Assembly: GCA_964451365.1 (NCBI GenBank)
Contig: CAYVIB010000001.1
Span: 186,001 to 250,000, forward strand
Source: CAYVIB01 sp964451365
Lineage (GTDB): Bacteria > Pseudomonadota > Gammaproteobacteria > Pseudomonadales > Cellvibrionaceae
Direction: 5' to 3'
DNA length: 64,000 bases
Shown here: positions 25,107 through 32,639 of the stretch, piece by piece
Position numbering within the stretch: the first letter of the stretch is position 1
How the letters are laid out: every line of letters begins with the position of its first letter
Position numbers and translations under genes: made by a program
The notes under the pieces: generated by a model
Database searches by the model: none
The model's input: the letters and a program-made list of their open reading frames with translations, nothing else
Told to the model about the DNA's origin: nothing

Positions 25107-26726
25107 CTAATTCAATATCAGCGCGAGTGCGCCGATAATAAAAAGACTGGCTGCTTCCGGTGAAACCGTCGCTAACGTTGGCCACGCACTGTAAACGGCT
25201 GCTGCCCAGGCAAACACAGCGATACCCAGTCGACGATTTCTACGTTTTGTTCGCGTGCTGTTTTCATTGACTGTTTTAGTGGCTCGCTTTAACTCGGGTG
25301 CGATTTCCGCGAGTGATTTAACCTCGCGCAACGTGTCAAACACCAGGTGGGGCATTTGCGGGAACTTTTCTATCCACTCGGGTGAGTGGTATTTCAATTC
25401 CTTGAAAAGTGTTTTCGGGTGAAACCGCTCCCGTATCCAGCGTTCCAGGTAAGGGTGCGCTGTATCCCAAAGATTCAGTTCCGGGTATAGCTGTCTTCCC
25501 ATTCCTTCGATATTGAGCAGGGTTTTCTGTAACAGCACCAATTGAGGTTGAACTTCCATGTTATAGCGGCGGGCGGTTCTGAACAGGGTGATGAGCGCCT
25601 CGCCAAAGGAAATATCTTTTATCGGTTTTTCAAAGATGGGTTCACATACTGCTCTGATAGCTGATTCGAAACCGCTTATTGAGGTCTCTCTTGGAACCCA
25701 GCCGCTCAATACGTGCAGTTCAGCCACTTGGCGGTAATCCCGGCGGAACATTGCCAGCAGGTTGCGCGCGAGATAATACTGATCTTCCCGGGTAAGGGAG
25801 CCGACAATCGCCATATCCACCGCGATATAGCTGGGTGTCTCCGGATTGCGGCGGGAGACAAAAACATTGCCCGGATGCATATCGGCATGAAAAAAGTTAT
25901 GCTTAAAAACCTGGGTAAAAAAAATTTCCACTCCCCGTTCGGCCAGCAATTTCAAATTTGTATTCTGTGCCTTCAGCGCTTCGACATCGGTGGCGGAAAT
26001 TCCATAGATGCGCTCCATGACCATGACATTTCGGCGAGTGTAATCCCAATAGACTTCCGGCACATAAAGCATATCGGAGCCAATAAAGTTGCGACGCAAC
26101 TGGGAGGCGTTGGCTGCTTCGTGCATCAGGTCGAGTTCGTCGTAAATAGTGTTGCGGTAATCCTCGACGATTTCAACAATGCGCAGGCGCCTTCCTTCAG
26201 AGCTGTAGCGTTCAATCACTCCGGCAATAAACCGTAGCAGGTTGGTATCCTTTGAAATAATTTTTTCGATGTTGGGCCGGATAGCCTTTACCACTATCTG
26301 CTCGCCTGTTTTTAACTGGGCAGTGTGAACCTGTGCTACCGAGGCGGACGCGAGAGGGTTTTCGGAAAAATCCTGAAACAGATTTTCAACGTTATCGCCC
26401 AATGCCTGCTCAACAAGAGTTTTAAACTCCCCACTGGGAAAAGGTGCAACATTGTCCTGCAGATGATCCAGTTCCTCGACAATATCCGGCGGAATGATAT
26501 CCGGCCGGGTGGATAGCAACTGGCCGAACTTGACGAAAATCGGTCCCAGCTCCTCGAACGCCTTGCGCAGTGAGTGGCCACGGGAAAATTTACTGGCAGG
26601 ATAAAGTTTGAAAAATACAAGCAGGAAGCGAAATCTTGCCGGAATGTTTTCGGTATCCAGCAACTTGTCCAGTCGGTATCGACCGATGGTATGCAGTATT
26701 TCCAGCAGACGGAGAAACTTGAGCAT
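25107..26726 (-). CDS. ubiB: Ubiquinone biosynthesis protein UbiB (ABC1/ADCK kinase-like)
   Basis: A 539-residue atypical kinase/ATPase required for ubiquinone synthesis. It shows the family signature in EELGPIFVKFGQLLSTRPDIIP (KxGQ motif), ASVAQVHTAQLKTGEQIVVKAIRP (Ala-rich loop and Lys), and HADMHPGNVFV with the catalytic Asp. Two hydrophobic segments at the C-terminus (about 500-537) anchor it in the membrane. Last gene of ubiE-ubiJ-ubiB, 2 bp after ubiJ. Confidence 0.96.
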   Translation of the reverse strand: MLKFLRLLEILHTIGRYRLDKLLDTENIPARFRFLLVFFKLYPASKFSRGHSLRKAFEELGPIFVKFGQLLSTRPDIIPPDIVEELDHLQDNVAPFPSGEFKTLVEQALGDNVENLFQDFSENPLASASVAQVHTAQLKTGEQIVVKAIRPNIEKIISKDTNLLRFIAGVIERYSSEGRRLRIVEIVEDYRNTIYDELDLMHEAANASQLRRNFIGSDMLYVPEVYWDYTRRNVMVMERIYGISATDVEALKAQNTNLKLLAERGVEIFFTQVFKHNFFHADMHPGNVFVSRRNPETPSYIAVDMAIVGSLTREDQYYLARNLLAMFRRDYRQVAELHVLSGWVPRETSISGFESAIRAVCEPIFEKPIKDISFGEALITLFRTARRYNMEVQPQLVLLQKTLLNIEGMGRQLYPELNLWDTAHPYLERWIRERFHPKTLFKELKYHSPEWIEKFPQMPHLVFDTLREVKSLAEIAPELKRATKTVNENSTRTKRRNRRLGIAVFAWAAAVYSAWPTLATVSPEAASLFIIGALALILN

Positions 26727-26728
26727 TT

Positions 26729-27358
26729 TTATTCTTGTTCACTTTTTAGTGAAGATGCCAGTGCTTTTATTCGCGCTTCCAGTCTTTCAGTGTCGGAGCG
26801 AAGATTGTCGACGCTGCTGTAAAAATTTTCCAGTTCCGTTTCCGAGGGAATCATCCGCAATTCTTCTGTAAGATATTCTGAAAGGTATTGGGTTGTTTTC
26901 TTCCGGGCTGTATTTGCCCAGGAAAACATGCCGCGCAGCAGTTCCGCCAACTGATGGCCGGGGACATTGCCGAAAATGGCATTGAGAGGTTCTTCCCAGT
27001 CTATGTCGATATCCTGGGCGATCTCCCGTATTTCCTTCAACAGGCCGACGTCACCGATAACTTCTACCTCGGTATTGGCAAGTGTATTTCCTTCCCCGCG
27101 AAACAGTCCCACCAGGTCGGCCAGGCTCCCTCGCAAGACAGTGTCGGGAGCCTGTTCGGATGCGTTCAGAAAATCCACGCCTTCGACGGTGGGACAGGTA
27201 AAGAGGGTTATAGGAGGCACTGTCGATGAAACTTCCAGTATTTTACCGTGCAGTTTTGCCAGCCGGTGCCGTGTGCCCGGGTCATATCGTAGAGCTGCGT
27301 TGGTCGCGCCTTTTAATGCAATGGCAACCAACAATGTCGGAAAGGCGTTTGTCATCAT
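26729..27358 (-). CDS. ubiJ: Ubiquinone biosynthesis accessory factor UbiJ
   Basis: A 209-residue protein with an SCP2-type lipid-binding domain (about 15-115) and a C-terminal coiled coil (about 170-205, ELENFYSSVDNLRSDTERLEARI). UbiJ binds quinone intermediates and organises the soluble Ubi complex with UbiK. The ATG at 27356-27358 is preferred over the TTG at 27361; another ATG follows directly. It lies between ubiE and ubiB in the standard order. Confidence 0.92.
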   Translation of the reverse strand: MMTNAFPTLLVAIALKGATNAALRYDPGTRHRLAKLHGKILEVSSTVPPITLFTCPTVEGVDFLNASEQAPDTVLRGSLADLVGLFRGEGNTLANTEVEVIGDVGLLKEIREIAQDIDIDWEEPLNAIFGNVPGHQLAELLRGMFSWANTARKKTTQYLSEYLTEELRMIPSETELENFYSSVDNLRSDTERLEARIKALASSLKSEQE

Positions 27359-27366
27359 CAACCCGA

Positions 27367-28116
27367 TCAGGCCTTGATGCCTTTATGAATGGCAACGATG
27401 CCGCCGGTCATGTTATAGAACCTGCATTGGGCAAAGCCGGCGTCAGCCATCATCTGTTTGAGTGCCTCCTGGTCAGGGTGCATGCGAATACTTTCCGCCA
27501 GGTAGCGGTAACTGTCGGCATCACCTGTTACCAGCCTTCCCATCAGCGGCAGCAATCGGAATGAATAGGTGTCGTAAACTTTTTCCAGCAGTGAGTGTTG
27601 CGGTTTTGAAAATTCCAGAACCAGGAGTCGACCGCCCGGCTTCAGCACCCGCAACATGGAGCGTAAAGCCAGCTCCTTATCGGTAACATTGCGCAGGCCA
27701 AAAGCGATGGTGATGCAGTCGAAGGTGTTTTCGGGGAAGGGGAGGTGCTGGGCATCCGCCTGGGCATAGCTGATATTGCTGACCATGCCTTTATTTGTCA
27801 GCCTGTCGCGTCCGACTTTAAGCATTGAATCATTGATGTCCGCCAGTACCACCCGGCCGTCATTTCCCACCAGTCGGGAGAACTTTGCTGTTAAATCACC
27901 TGTTCCCCCTGCAATATCCAAGACGCGGTTTCCCGGCCGGACTCCGGACAACTCAATAGTAAACTGCTTCCATATCCGGTGAATACCGCCGGACATCAGG
28001 TCGTTCATCAGGTCATAGCGCGAGGCGACGGAGTGAAAAACGCCGGCGACCCGTCTGGCTTTTTCTTCTGTTTTTACCTTCTGGAAACCGAAGTGGGTGG
28101 TCTGATTATCAGTCAT
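27367..28116 (-). CDS. ubiE: Demethylmenaquinone/2-octaprenyl-6-methoxy-benzoquinol methyltransferase UbiE
   Basis: A 249-residue SAM-dependent C-methyltransferase for ubiquinone and menaquinone. It has RVAGVFHSVASRYDLMNDLMS at the start, the SAM loop VLDIAGGTGDLT (about 67-78) and ALRSMLRVLKPGGRLLVLEFSKP. First gene of ubiE-ubiJ-ubiB; 127 bp separate it from the DUF971 gene, and a dyad lies in that gap. Confidence 0.97.
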   Translation of the reverse strand: MTDNQTTHFGFQKVKTEEKARRVAGVFHSVASRYDLMNDLMSGGIHRIWKQFTIELSGVRPGNRVLDIAGGTGDLTAKFSRLVGNDGRVVLADINDSMLKVGRDRLTNKGMVSNISYAQADAQHLPFPENTFDCITIAFGLRNVTDKELALRSMLRVLKPGGRLLVLEFSKPQHSLLEKVYDTYSFRLLPLMGRLVTGDADSYRYLAESIRMHPDQEALKQMMADAGFAQCRFYNMTGGIVAIHKGIKA

Positions 28117-28201
28117 AAGGTCGGGTCCAATGATTGGTGAGACATTCTAACCGGTATCGGGACGGGTTTCTAATATCATAGATTGTAACGGGACGGCCAA
28201 A

Positions 28202-28237
28202 TTCCGATCGAATCAGCCTGTCGAGGAGGGATCGGAA
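28202..28237. repeat. 8-bp inverted repeat between DUF971 and ubiE
   Basis: TTCCGATC (28202-28209) and GATCGGAA (28230-28237) face each other across 20 bases. It could be a weak terminator stem for the DUF971 gene or an operator for ubiE. No T-run follows. Confidence 0.25.
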
Positions 28238-28243
28238 ATCCGA

Positions 28244-28657
28244 TTACTTGTCCGGCGTCACCCATTTCACTGCGGAAACGTGTTCGTTGTTTTTTCGTTC
28301 CTCCTCCTGCGCCAAGTATACTTTCACCCGCTCCTGGTAATCCGCCCAATTATCCTTTTGGTTCTCGGCCAGTAATTTCAGGTAACTCCAGGAGTAAATT
28401 CCGGAATCATGCCCGTCGCTAAAAATCAGTTTGATGGCGTAGTTGCCTTGCGGTTCGACTCCGGTGATTGCTACATTTTCCTTATTCAGCTGCAGAACCT
28501 CCTGCCCAGGACCGTGACCTTTAACCTCGGCGGAAGGGGAAAAAACCCGCAGGTATTCCGCGGGCAATTCATAGTTTTGTTCTCCAAAGGCGATTTCCAA
28601 AATACACGATCGGCGGTGTAGTTTTATTTTTGACGGTACCTGCGCGGCGGGTTTCAT
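28244..28657 (-). CDS. DUF971 (GBBH-like N-terminal) domain protein
   Basis: A 137-residue protein of the gamma-butyrobetaine hydroxylase-like N-terminal domain family (DUF971). The pattern is LHRRSCILEIAFGEQNYELPAEYLRVFSPSAEVKGHGPG and NYAIKLIFSDGHDSGIYSWSYL. The domain in eukaryotic enzymes binds zinc; stand-alone bacterial forms are linked with Fe-S or ubiquinone genes. It starts 23 bp after hslU, so it is probably in the hslVU operon, as in Pseudomonas. Confidence 0.88.
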   Translation of the reverse strand: MKPAAQVPSKIKLHRRSCILEIAFGEQNYELPAEYLRVFSPSAEVKGHGPGQEVLQLNKENVAITGVEPQGNYAIKLIFSDGHDSGIYSWSYLKLLAENQKDNWADYQERVKVYLAQEEERKNNEHVSAVKWVTPDK

Positions 28658-28680
28658 GGTGTTGTCATTGCGGAATTGTA

Positions 28681-29997
28681 CTACAGGATAAAACGGCTCA
28701 AATCTTCATTGCGTGCCAGTTCGCCGAGTTGGGCTTCAACATAGGCCGCGTCTATCACAACCTTATCGTGCTGGCTGTCGGCGGTAAAGGACAAACTCTC
28801 CAGCAGTTTTTCCAGCACTGTGTGCAGCCGTCTGGCGCCAATATTTTCGGTGCTTTCGTTGACTTCGAACGCGGTTTCGGCGATGCGCCGAATTCCGTCC
28901 CTGGTAAACTCAATTTTCAGGCCTTCGGTTTCCAGTAGCGCCAGGTGTTGTTCCGTCAGGGATGCATCAGGTTCAGTCAGTATCCGCTCGAAATCGTCAG
29001 GGGTGAGTGCGCCAAGCTCAACCCGAATCGGCAGCCGGCCTTGCAGTTCGGGAATCAGGTCCGATGGCTTCGACAAATGGAATGCGCCGGAAGCAATGAA
29101 CAGTATATGGTCGGTTTTAATCATGCCGTGTTTGGTACTGATCGTGCAGCCCTCGATCAGTGGCAGGAGGTCGCGTTGGACACCTTCGCGTGATACATCC
29201 GCGCCGGTGGTACCCTCGCGTTTGGTCACCTTGTCTATTTCGTCGATAAAGACAATGCCGTTTTGCTCAGCCGCCTCAATGGCCTGGGATTTAATTTCCT
29301 CTTCATTAACCATCTTGGCCGCTTCTTCATCGGTCAGTTTTTTAAACGCTTTTTTAACGCTGATCTTGATCTTTTTGGTCTTGCCGCTGCCAAGGTTGGA
29401 AAACATGCTTTGCAACTGATTGGTCATGTCTTCCATACCGGGCGGGGCCATGATTTCCACGCCGAATTGATTCGCGGCGATATCGACTTCAATTTCCTTG
29501 TCATCCAATTCGCCTTCGCGCAGTTTCTTTCGAAACAGCTGTCGGGTGCTGGAATCCTCCGGTTGGTCAACTCGCGCGCGCGCCGGTGGCAGGAGGGCAT
29601 CGAGAATTCTTTCCTCCGCGGCTTCCATTGCCCGGTGCCGGACTTTGGACATTTCCTGCTCCCGGTAAAGTTTGATCGAGCGGTCCACCAGATCGCGAAT
29701 AATCGATTCCACATCGCGCCCCACGTAGCCCACTTCGGTGAATTTGGTCGCTTCAACCTTAATGAACGGGGCATTGGCAAGCTTGGCCAGCCGGCGTGCG
29801 ATTTCGGTTTTTCCCACGCCAGTGGGGCCGATCATTAAAATATTTTTAGGTGTGATTTCATTGCGCAGGCTCTTATCCACCTGCATGCGACGCCAGCGAT
29901 TGCGCAGGGCGATAGCGACTGCTTTTTTCGCCGCCTCCTGGCCGATGATGTGTTTATCGAGTTCATGGACAATTTCGCGTGGAGTCATATTTGACAT
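28681..29997 (-). CDS. hslU: HslU, ATPase subunit of the HslVU protease
   Basis: A 438-residue AAA+ unfoldase that feeds substrates to HslV. Walker A is GPTGVGKTEIARRLA (about 55-69), the pore loop segment is in GYVGRDV, Walker B is GIVFIDEIDK, and the C-terminal tail ends ELARNEDLSRFIL, the peptide that inserts into HslV to open it. An I-domain lies at about 110-240. hslV is 30 bp upstream. Confidence 0.97.
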   Translation of the reverse strand: MSNMTPREIVHELDKHIIGQEAAKKAVAIALRNRWRRMQVDKSLRNEITPKNILMIGPTGVGKTEIARRLAKLANAPFIKVEATKFTEVGYVGRDVESIIRDLVDRSIKLYREQEMSKVRHRAMEAAEERILDALLPPARARVDQPEDSSTRQLFRKKLREGELDDKEIEVDIAANQFGVEIMAPPGMEDMTNQLQSMFSNLGSGKTKKIKISVKKAFKKLTDEEAAKMVNEEEIKSQAIEAAEQNGIVFIDEIDKVTKREGTTGADVSREGVQRDLLPLIEGCTISTKHGMIKTDHILFIASGAFHLSKPSDLIPELQGRLPIRVELGALTPDDFERILTEPDASLTEQHLALLETEGLKIEFTRDGIRRIAETAFEVNESTENIGARRLHTVLEKLLESLSFTADSQHDKVVIDAAYVEAQLGELARNEDLSRFIL

Positions 29998-30027
29998 GGG
30001 TATTTCTCTTCCGGGCCCGTCGTCGAA

Positions 30028-30567
30028 TTAATATTCGAGTTCTTCGATAGTAAAATTGTGATTGGTGTAAACGCAGATGTCGCCGGCGATGGTGAGACTC
30101 TTCTCAGCGATATCCCGCGCGTCCAGCTCGGTATTCTCCAGCAATGCTCGCGCCGCCGCCTGGGCGAAAGCGCCGCCTGAACCAATGGCGATAAGGTCAT
30201 TTTCCGGCTGGATAACGTCGCCGTTACCGGTAACAATCAGGGATGCGTCTCTATTAGCGACCGCCAACAGTGCTTCCAGGCGGCGAAGAGCCCGGTCCGT
30301 ACGCCAGTCCTTGGCAAGCTCCACCGCTGCCCGGACCAGTTGGCCGCCATGGGCCTCCAGTTTGGCTTCAAATCGTTCGAACAGGGTAAACGCGTCGGCT
30401 GTTCCGCCGGCAAAGCCCGCGATAACCTGATCTTTGTACAAGCGCCGCACCTTGCGGGCATTGCCTTTCATAATGGTATTGCCCAGCGAGACCTGGCCAT
30501 CTCCGCCGATAACGACCTTCCCTCCACGTCTTACCGATACAATCGTGGTACCTCGATATTGTTCCAC
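30028..30567 (-). CDS. hslV: HslV, peptidase subunit of the HslVU protease
   Basis: A 179-residue proteasome-like threonine peptidase. The active N-terminal Thr comes after removal of MEQYRG, exposing TTIVSVRRGGKVVIGGDGQVS. GSGGAFAQAAARALLE matches the conserved C-terminal half. The start is a GTG, with AAGGAA six bases before it. A heat-shock-type promoter lies 40-65 bp upstream. Confidence 0.97.
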   Translation of the reverse strand: MEQYRGTTIVSVRRGGKVVIGGDGQVSLGNTIMKGNARKVRRLYKDQVIAGFAGGTADAFTLFERFEAKLEAHGGQLVRAAVELAKDWRTDRALRRLEALLAVANRDASLIVTGNGDVIQPENDLIAIGSGGAFAQAAARALLENTELDARDIAEKSLTIAGDICVYTNHNFTIEELEY

Positions 30568-30605
30568 GGGAGTTCCTTAAGCTGATGTTTTTGATAAAGG
30601 ACTAT

Positions 30606-30632
30606 TGTTGGGGTGGGGCTCTTTTTTTCAAG
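30606..30632 (-). promoter_or_regulatory. Sigma-32 (heat-shock) type promoter of hslVU
   Basis: Read on the minus strand, CTTGAAA (30626-30632) and CCCCAACA (30606-30613) are 12 bp apart. The sigma-32 consensus is CTTGAAA, then 11-16 bp, then CCCCATNT. Its position 40 bp before the hslV start makes it the likely heat-induced promoter. Confidence 0.7.
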
Positions 30633-30673
30633 AGACGAGTAAGCCTTCCAGGGTTTTGGGGCGAGTCCGATAA

Positions 30674-31225
30674 TTAGCCTTGTTTTGCGCGCTTAAGAAC
30701 GAGGGCGTCATGATTGTGGGAAACCAGTGTGCTCCGGGCCTTGGCCAGCCGTGAGCGGGAGATGAACGGTCCCACCAGCACTCTGTGCCAGGTTTCTCCG
30801 TTACGGATCTTCGCCTGTTCCACCTGGGCATCCAGATTCAGCAGGATCAATTCGGCCCTCAGTTGTTCCGCATCCCGTTTCCCCCGGAACGAGGCGACCT
30901 GAAGGATGTATTCAACTTCCGGAGAGGCTTCCTCCGTGGAAATGGGTTCCTGTTCCGCAATCTCCGGGATTTCGACTTTGGTTTCTTTTAGCAGGTCGTA
31001 AAAGTCAAAGCGTGGAAGCTGCTTGGCGGCTGGCTCCGACACCTGTTTTTGAGCGACCGGTGCGTCGGGTTGAGTGGCGGTATCGGTTTCGGACAAGCGG
31101 ATAAGGAACATAATAAATGCACCCAATACGGCCCCGGTGAATAACCATACCCAGGCCGGAACGCGGGTTTCAATCCTGGCCCTGCTGGCCTGGCCCTTTG
31201 ATCTTCGTTGATATTTTTGTGCCAT
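30674..31225 (-). CDS. SPOR domain protein, FtsN-like
   Basis: A 183-residue cell-division-type protein. A basic cytoplasmic tip (1-18) leads into one membrane helix (about 20-41, VPAWVWLFTGAVLGAFIMFLI), a short linker, and a C-terminal SPOR domain (about 107-180, EYILQVASFRGKRDAEQLRAE), which binds denuded septal peptidoglycan. I chose ATG 31225 (MAQKYQRR), the common start of this family, over an upstream frame to 31273. Gene order beside hslV matches ftsN in other gammaproteobacteria. It is shorter than E. coli FtsN. Confidence 0.85.
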   Translation of the reverse strand: MAQKYQRRSKGQASRARIETRVPAWVWLFTGAVLGAFIMFLIRLSETDTATQPDAPVAQKQVSEPAAKQLPRFDFYDLLKETKVEIPEIAEQEPISTEEASPEVEYILQVASFRGKRDAEQLRAELILLNLDAQVEQAKIRNGETWHRVLVGPFISRSRLAKARSTLVSHNHDALVLKRAKQG

Positions 31226-31554
31226 GGAAGCTTTATTATCACCACTGTTAATGAAGCGCCCCCCTTTTAGCATCTATTATTAAAACCATGGGAAGAAATA
31301 TGCGCTTCAATTGGGGCTGGGGCAACCCGTATAGCCTAGCATAACTTGCCTCACAAACGAGAACTTTTTCAGTGTTTTTATTGGCTTAGCGCAGCTTTCT
31401 AAGCTATTATCGAGATGTGATTCGCACGGACGGTTCGCCGGCGGCTTGGTTTAGTGTCTGGATGTATACCCTTCCCATCGAGCGATGCGGTAAATTGTAA
31501 CGTACCAATAAGACACTTTAATTTGTGCATTTTTAGAATAAGAGTGAAAGAGCT
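31226..31554. other. Intergenic region before the Ig-like lipoprotein
   Basis: No gene is seen. A possible promoter for the lipoprotein is TTGTAA (31495-31500) with TTAATT (31518-31523), 17 bp apart, which is weak. The minus-strand promoter for the SPOR gene should also lie here but is not obvious. In many relatives argS would occupy the space between the SPOR gene and priA. Confidence 0.4.
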
Positions 31555-32631
31555 ATGGAATTTTTATCACAATTGAGAGCTTTCATTGTCAGCCCATTGA
31601 TATGTGTGTTGATCGCTGGATGTAATGGTGAGCCTAGTACTGTGAGTGAGGATATAGATGATGGTGGGAACCCCGATGCCAGTGGCACGGTAACGATATC
31701 TTATGTTTCAGCATCGGCTAGCCAGATCACATTGTCAGGGCAGGGAGGGGTAAACTCAGCAGTTTTAACTTTCCGGGTGGTGGATGAAAACGGCGATGGT
31801 TTACGCGGAGAACGGGTTAATTTCACGTTAAGCTCGGCTATCGGAGGTGTATCACTGTTAGAACCGACGACAGCCGTAGCAACAAATGCAAATGGGAATG
31901 TGTCGGTAACTTTAGCCAGCGGAACAGTGAGCACGACCGTATCTGTGATTGCGACACTGGATGGCACCGAGAAATTTGCCGTGTCTGAGGGTATCAATAT
32001 TTCAACCGGGGTTCCGGTAGCTTCCAGATTCGATATAGCGGCTTCTCCGGGATGGAATGCGGAACGCACTTTGACCCATAACGGAATTGAGGTTGAGATT
32101 GTTGTATATGCAGGCGACAGTTTCGGGAATAACGCGTTTGATGGTGTGGGTGTAAGTTTTTGGTCTCCCGAAATGGGTACTATAGAGCCAAGCTGTATTT
32201 TACAAGGCGGGCAATGTTCAGTTACGTGGATTAGTTCGGGTAACAGACCCGACGATCAATTAGTCACGATAATTGCGTATGCTTCAGGGGCTGAAGATTT
32301 TGTTGATGACAACGGAAATAATTTGTATGACGCTGAAGAAGAGGGGTTTTTTACCGATTTGGGGGAACCATACGCCGATGAAAACGGAAACGGTGTGTAT
32401 GACTCAGGTGAATTTTTCGTCGATTTTATTGATAACGATGGCAATAAGGGGGTTTTTAACCCCAGTGGAAATGGACGATGGGATGGCCCCTGCCCTGAAA
32501 ATTCTACTGGTTGTGATGAAGACTCATCCATAATTATCAGTACCCAGGGTGTGCTATATCTTTGTCCTGATAGCGAAACATTTGAAGCATTTCCTGCGTC
32601 TTTTCACCCGGAATGTGCTACAGCTGAATAA
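31555..32631 (+). CDS. Ig-like domain lipoprotein with Asp/Asn-rich C-terminal repeats
   Basis: A 358-residue predicted lipoprotein (signal 1-22, lipobox LIAG-C23). Residues about 47-150 resemble a bacterial Ig-like (Big_1/invasin) domain, with LTFRVVDENGDGLRGERVNFTLSS and TNANGNVSVTLASG. A second beta domain follows (about 155-245). The C-terminal part has Asp/Asn loops of EF-hand or dockerin-like look (DDNGNNLYDAEEE, DENGNGVYDSGEF, DNDGNKGVFNPSGNG), which suggests calcium binding. Codon use is more A/T-rich than in the neighbours, hinting at transfer or relaxed constraint. It is oriented against priA, with stops 8 bp apart. No exact function is recognised. Confidence 0.75.
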   Translation: MEFLSQLRAFIVSPLICVLIAGCNGEPSTVSEDIDDGGNPDASGTVTISYVSASASQITLSGQGGVNSAVLTFRVVDENGDGLRGERVNFTLSSAIGGVSLLEPTTAVATNANGNVSVTLASGTVSTTVSVIATLDGTEKFAVSEGINISTGVPVASRFDIAASPGWNAERTLTHNGIEVEIVVYAGDSFGNNAFDGVGVSFWSPEMGTIEPSCILQGGQCSVTWISSGNRPDDQLVTIIAYASGAEDFVDDNGNNLYDAEEEGFFTDLGEPYADENGNGVYDSGEFFVDFIDNDGNKGVFNPSGNGRWDGPCPENSTGCDEDSSIIISTQGVLYLCPDSETFEAFPASFHPECATAE

Positions 32632-32639
32632 GTTTTGCC

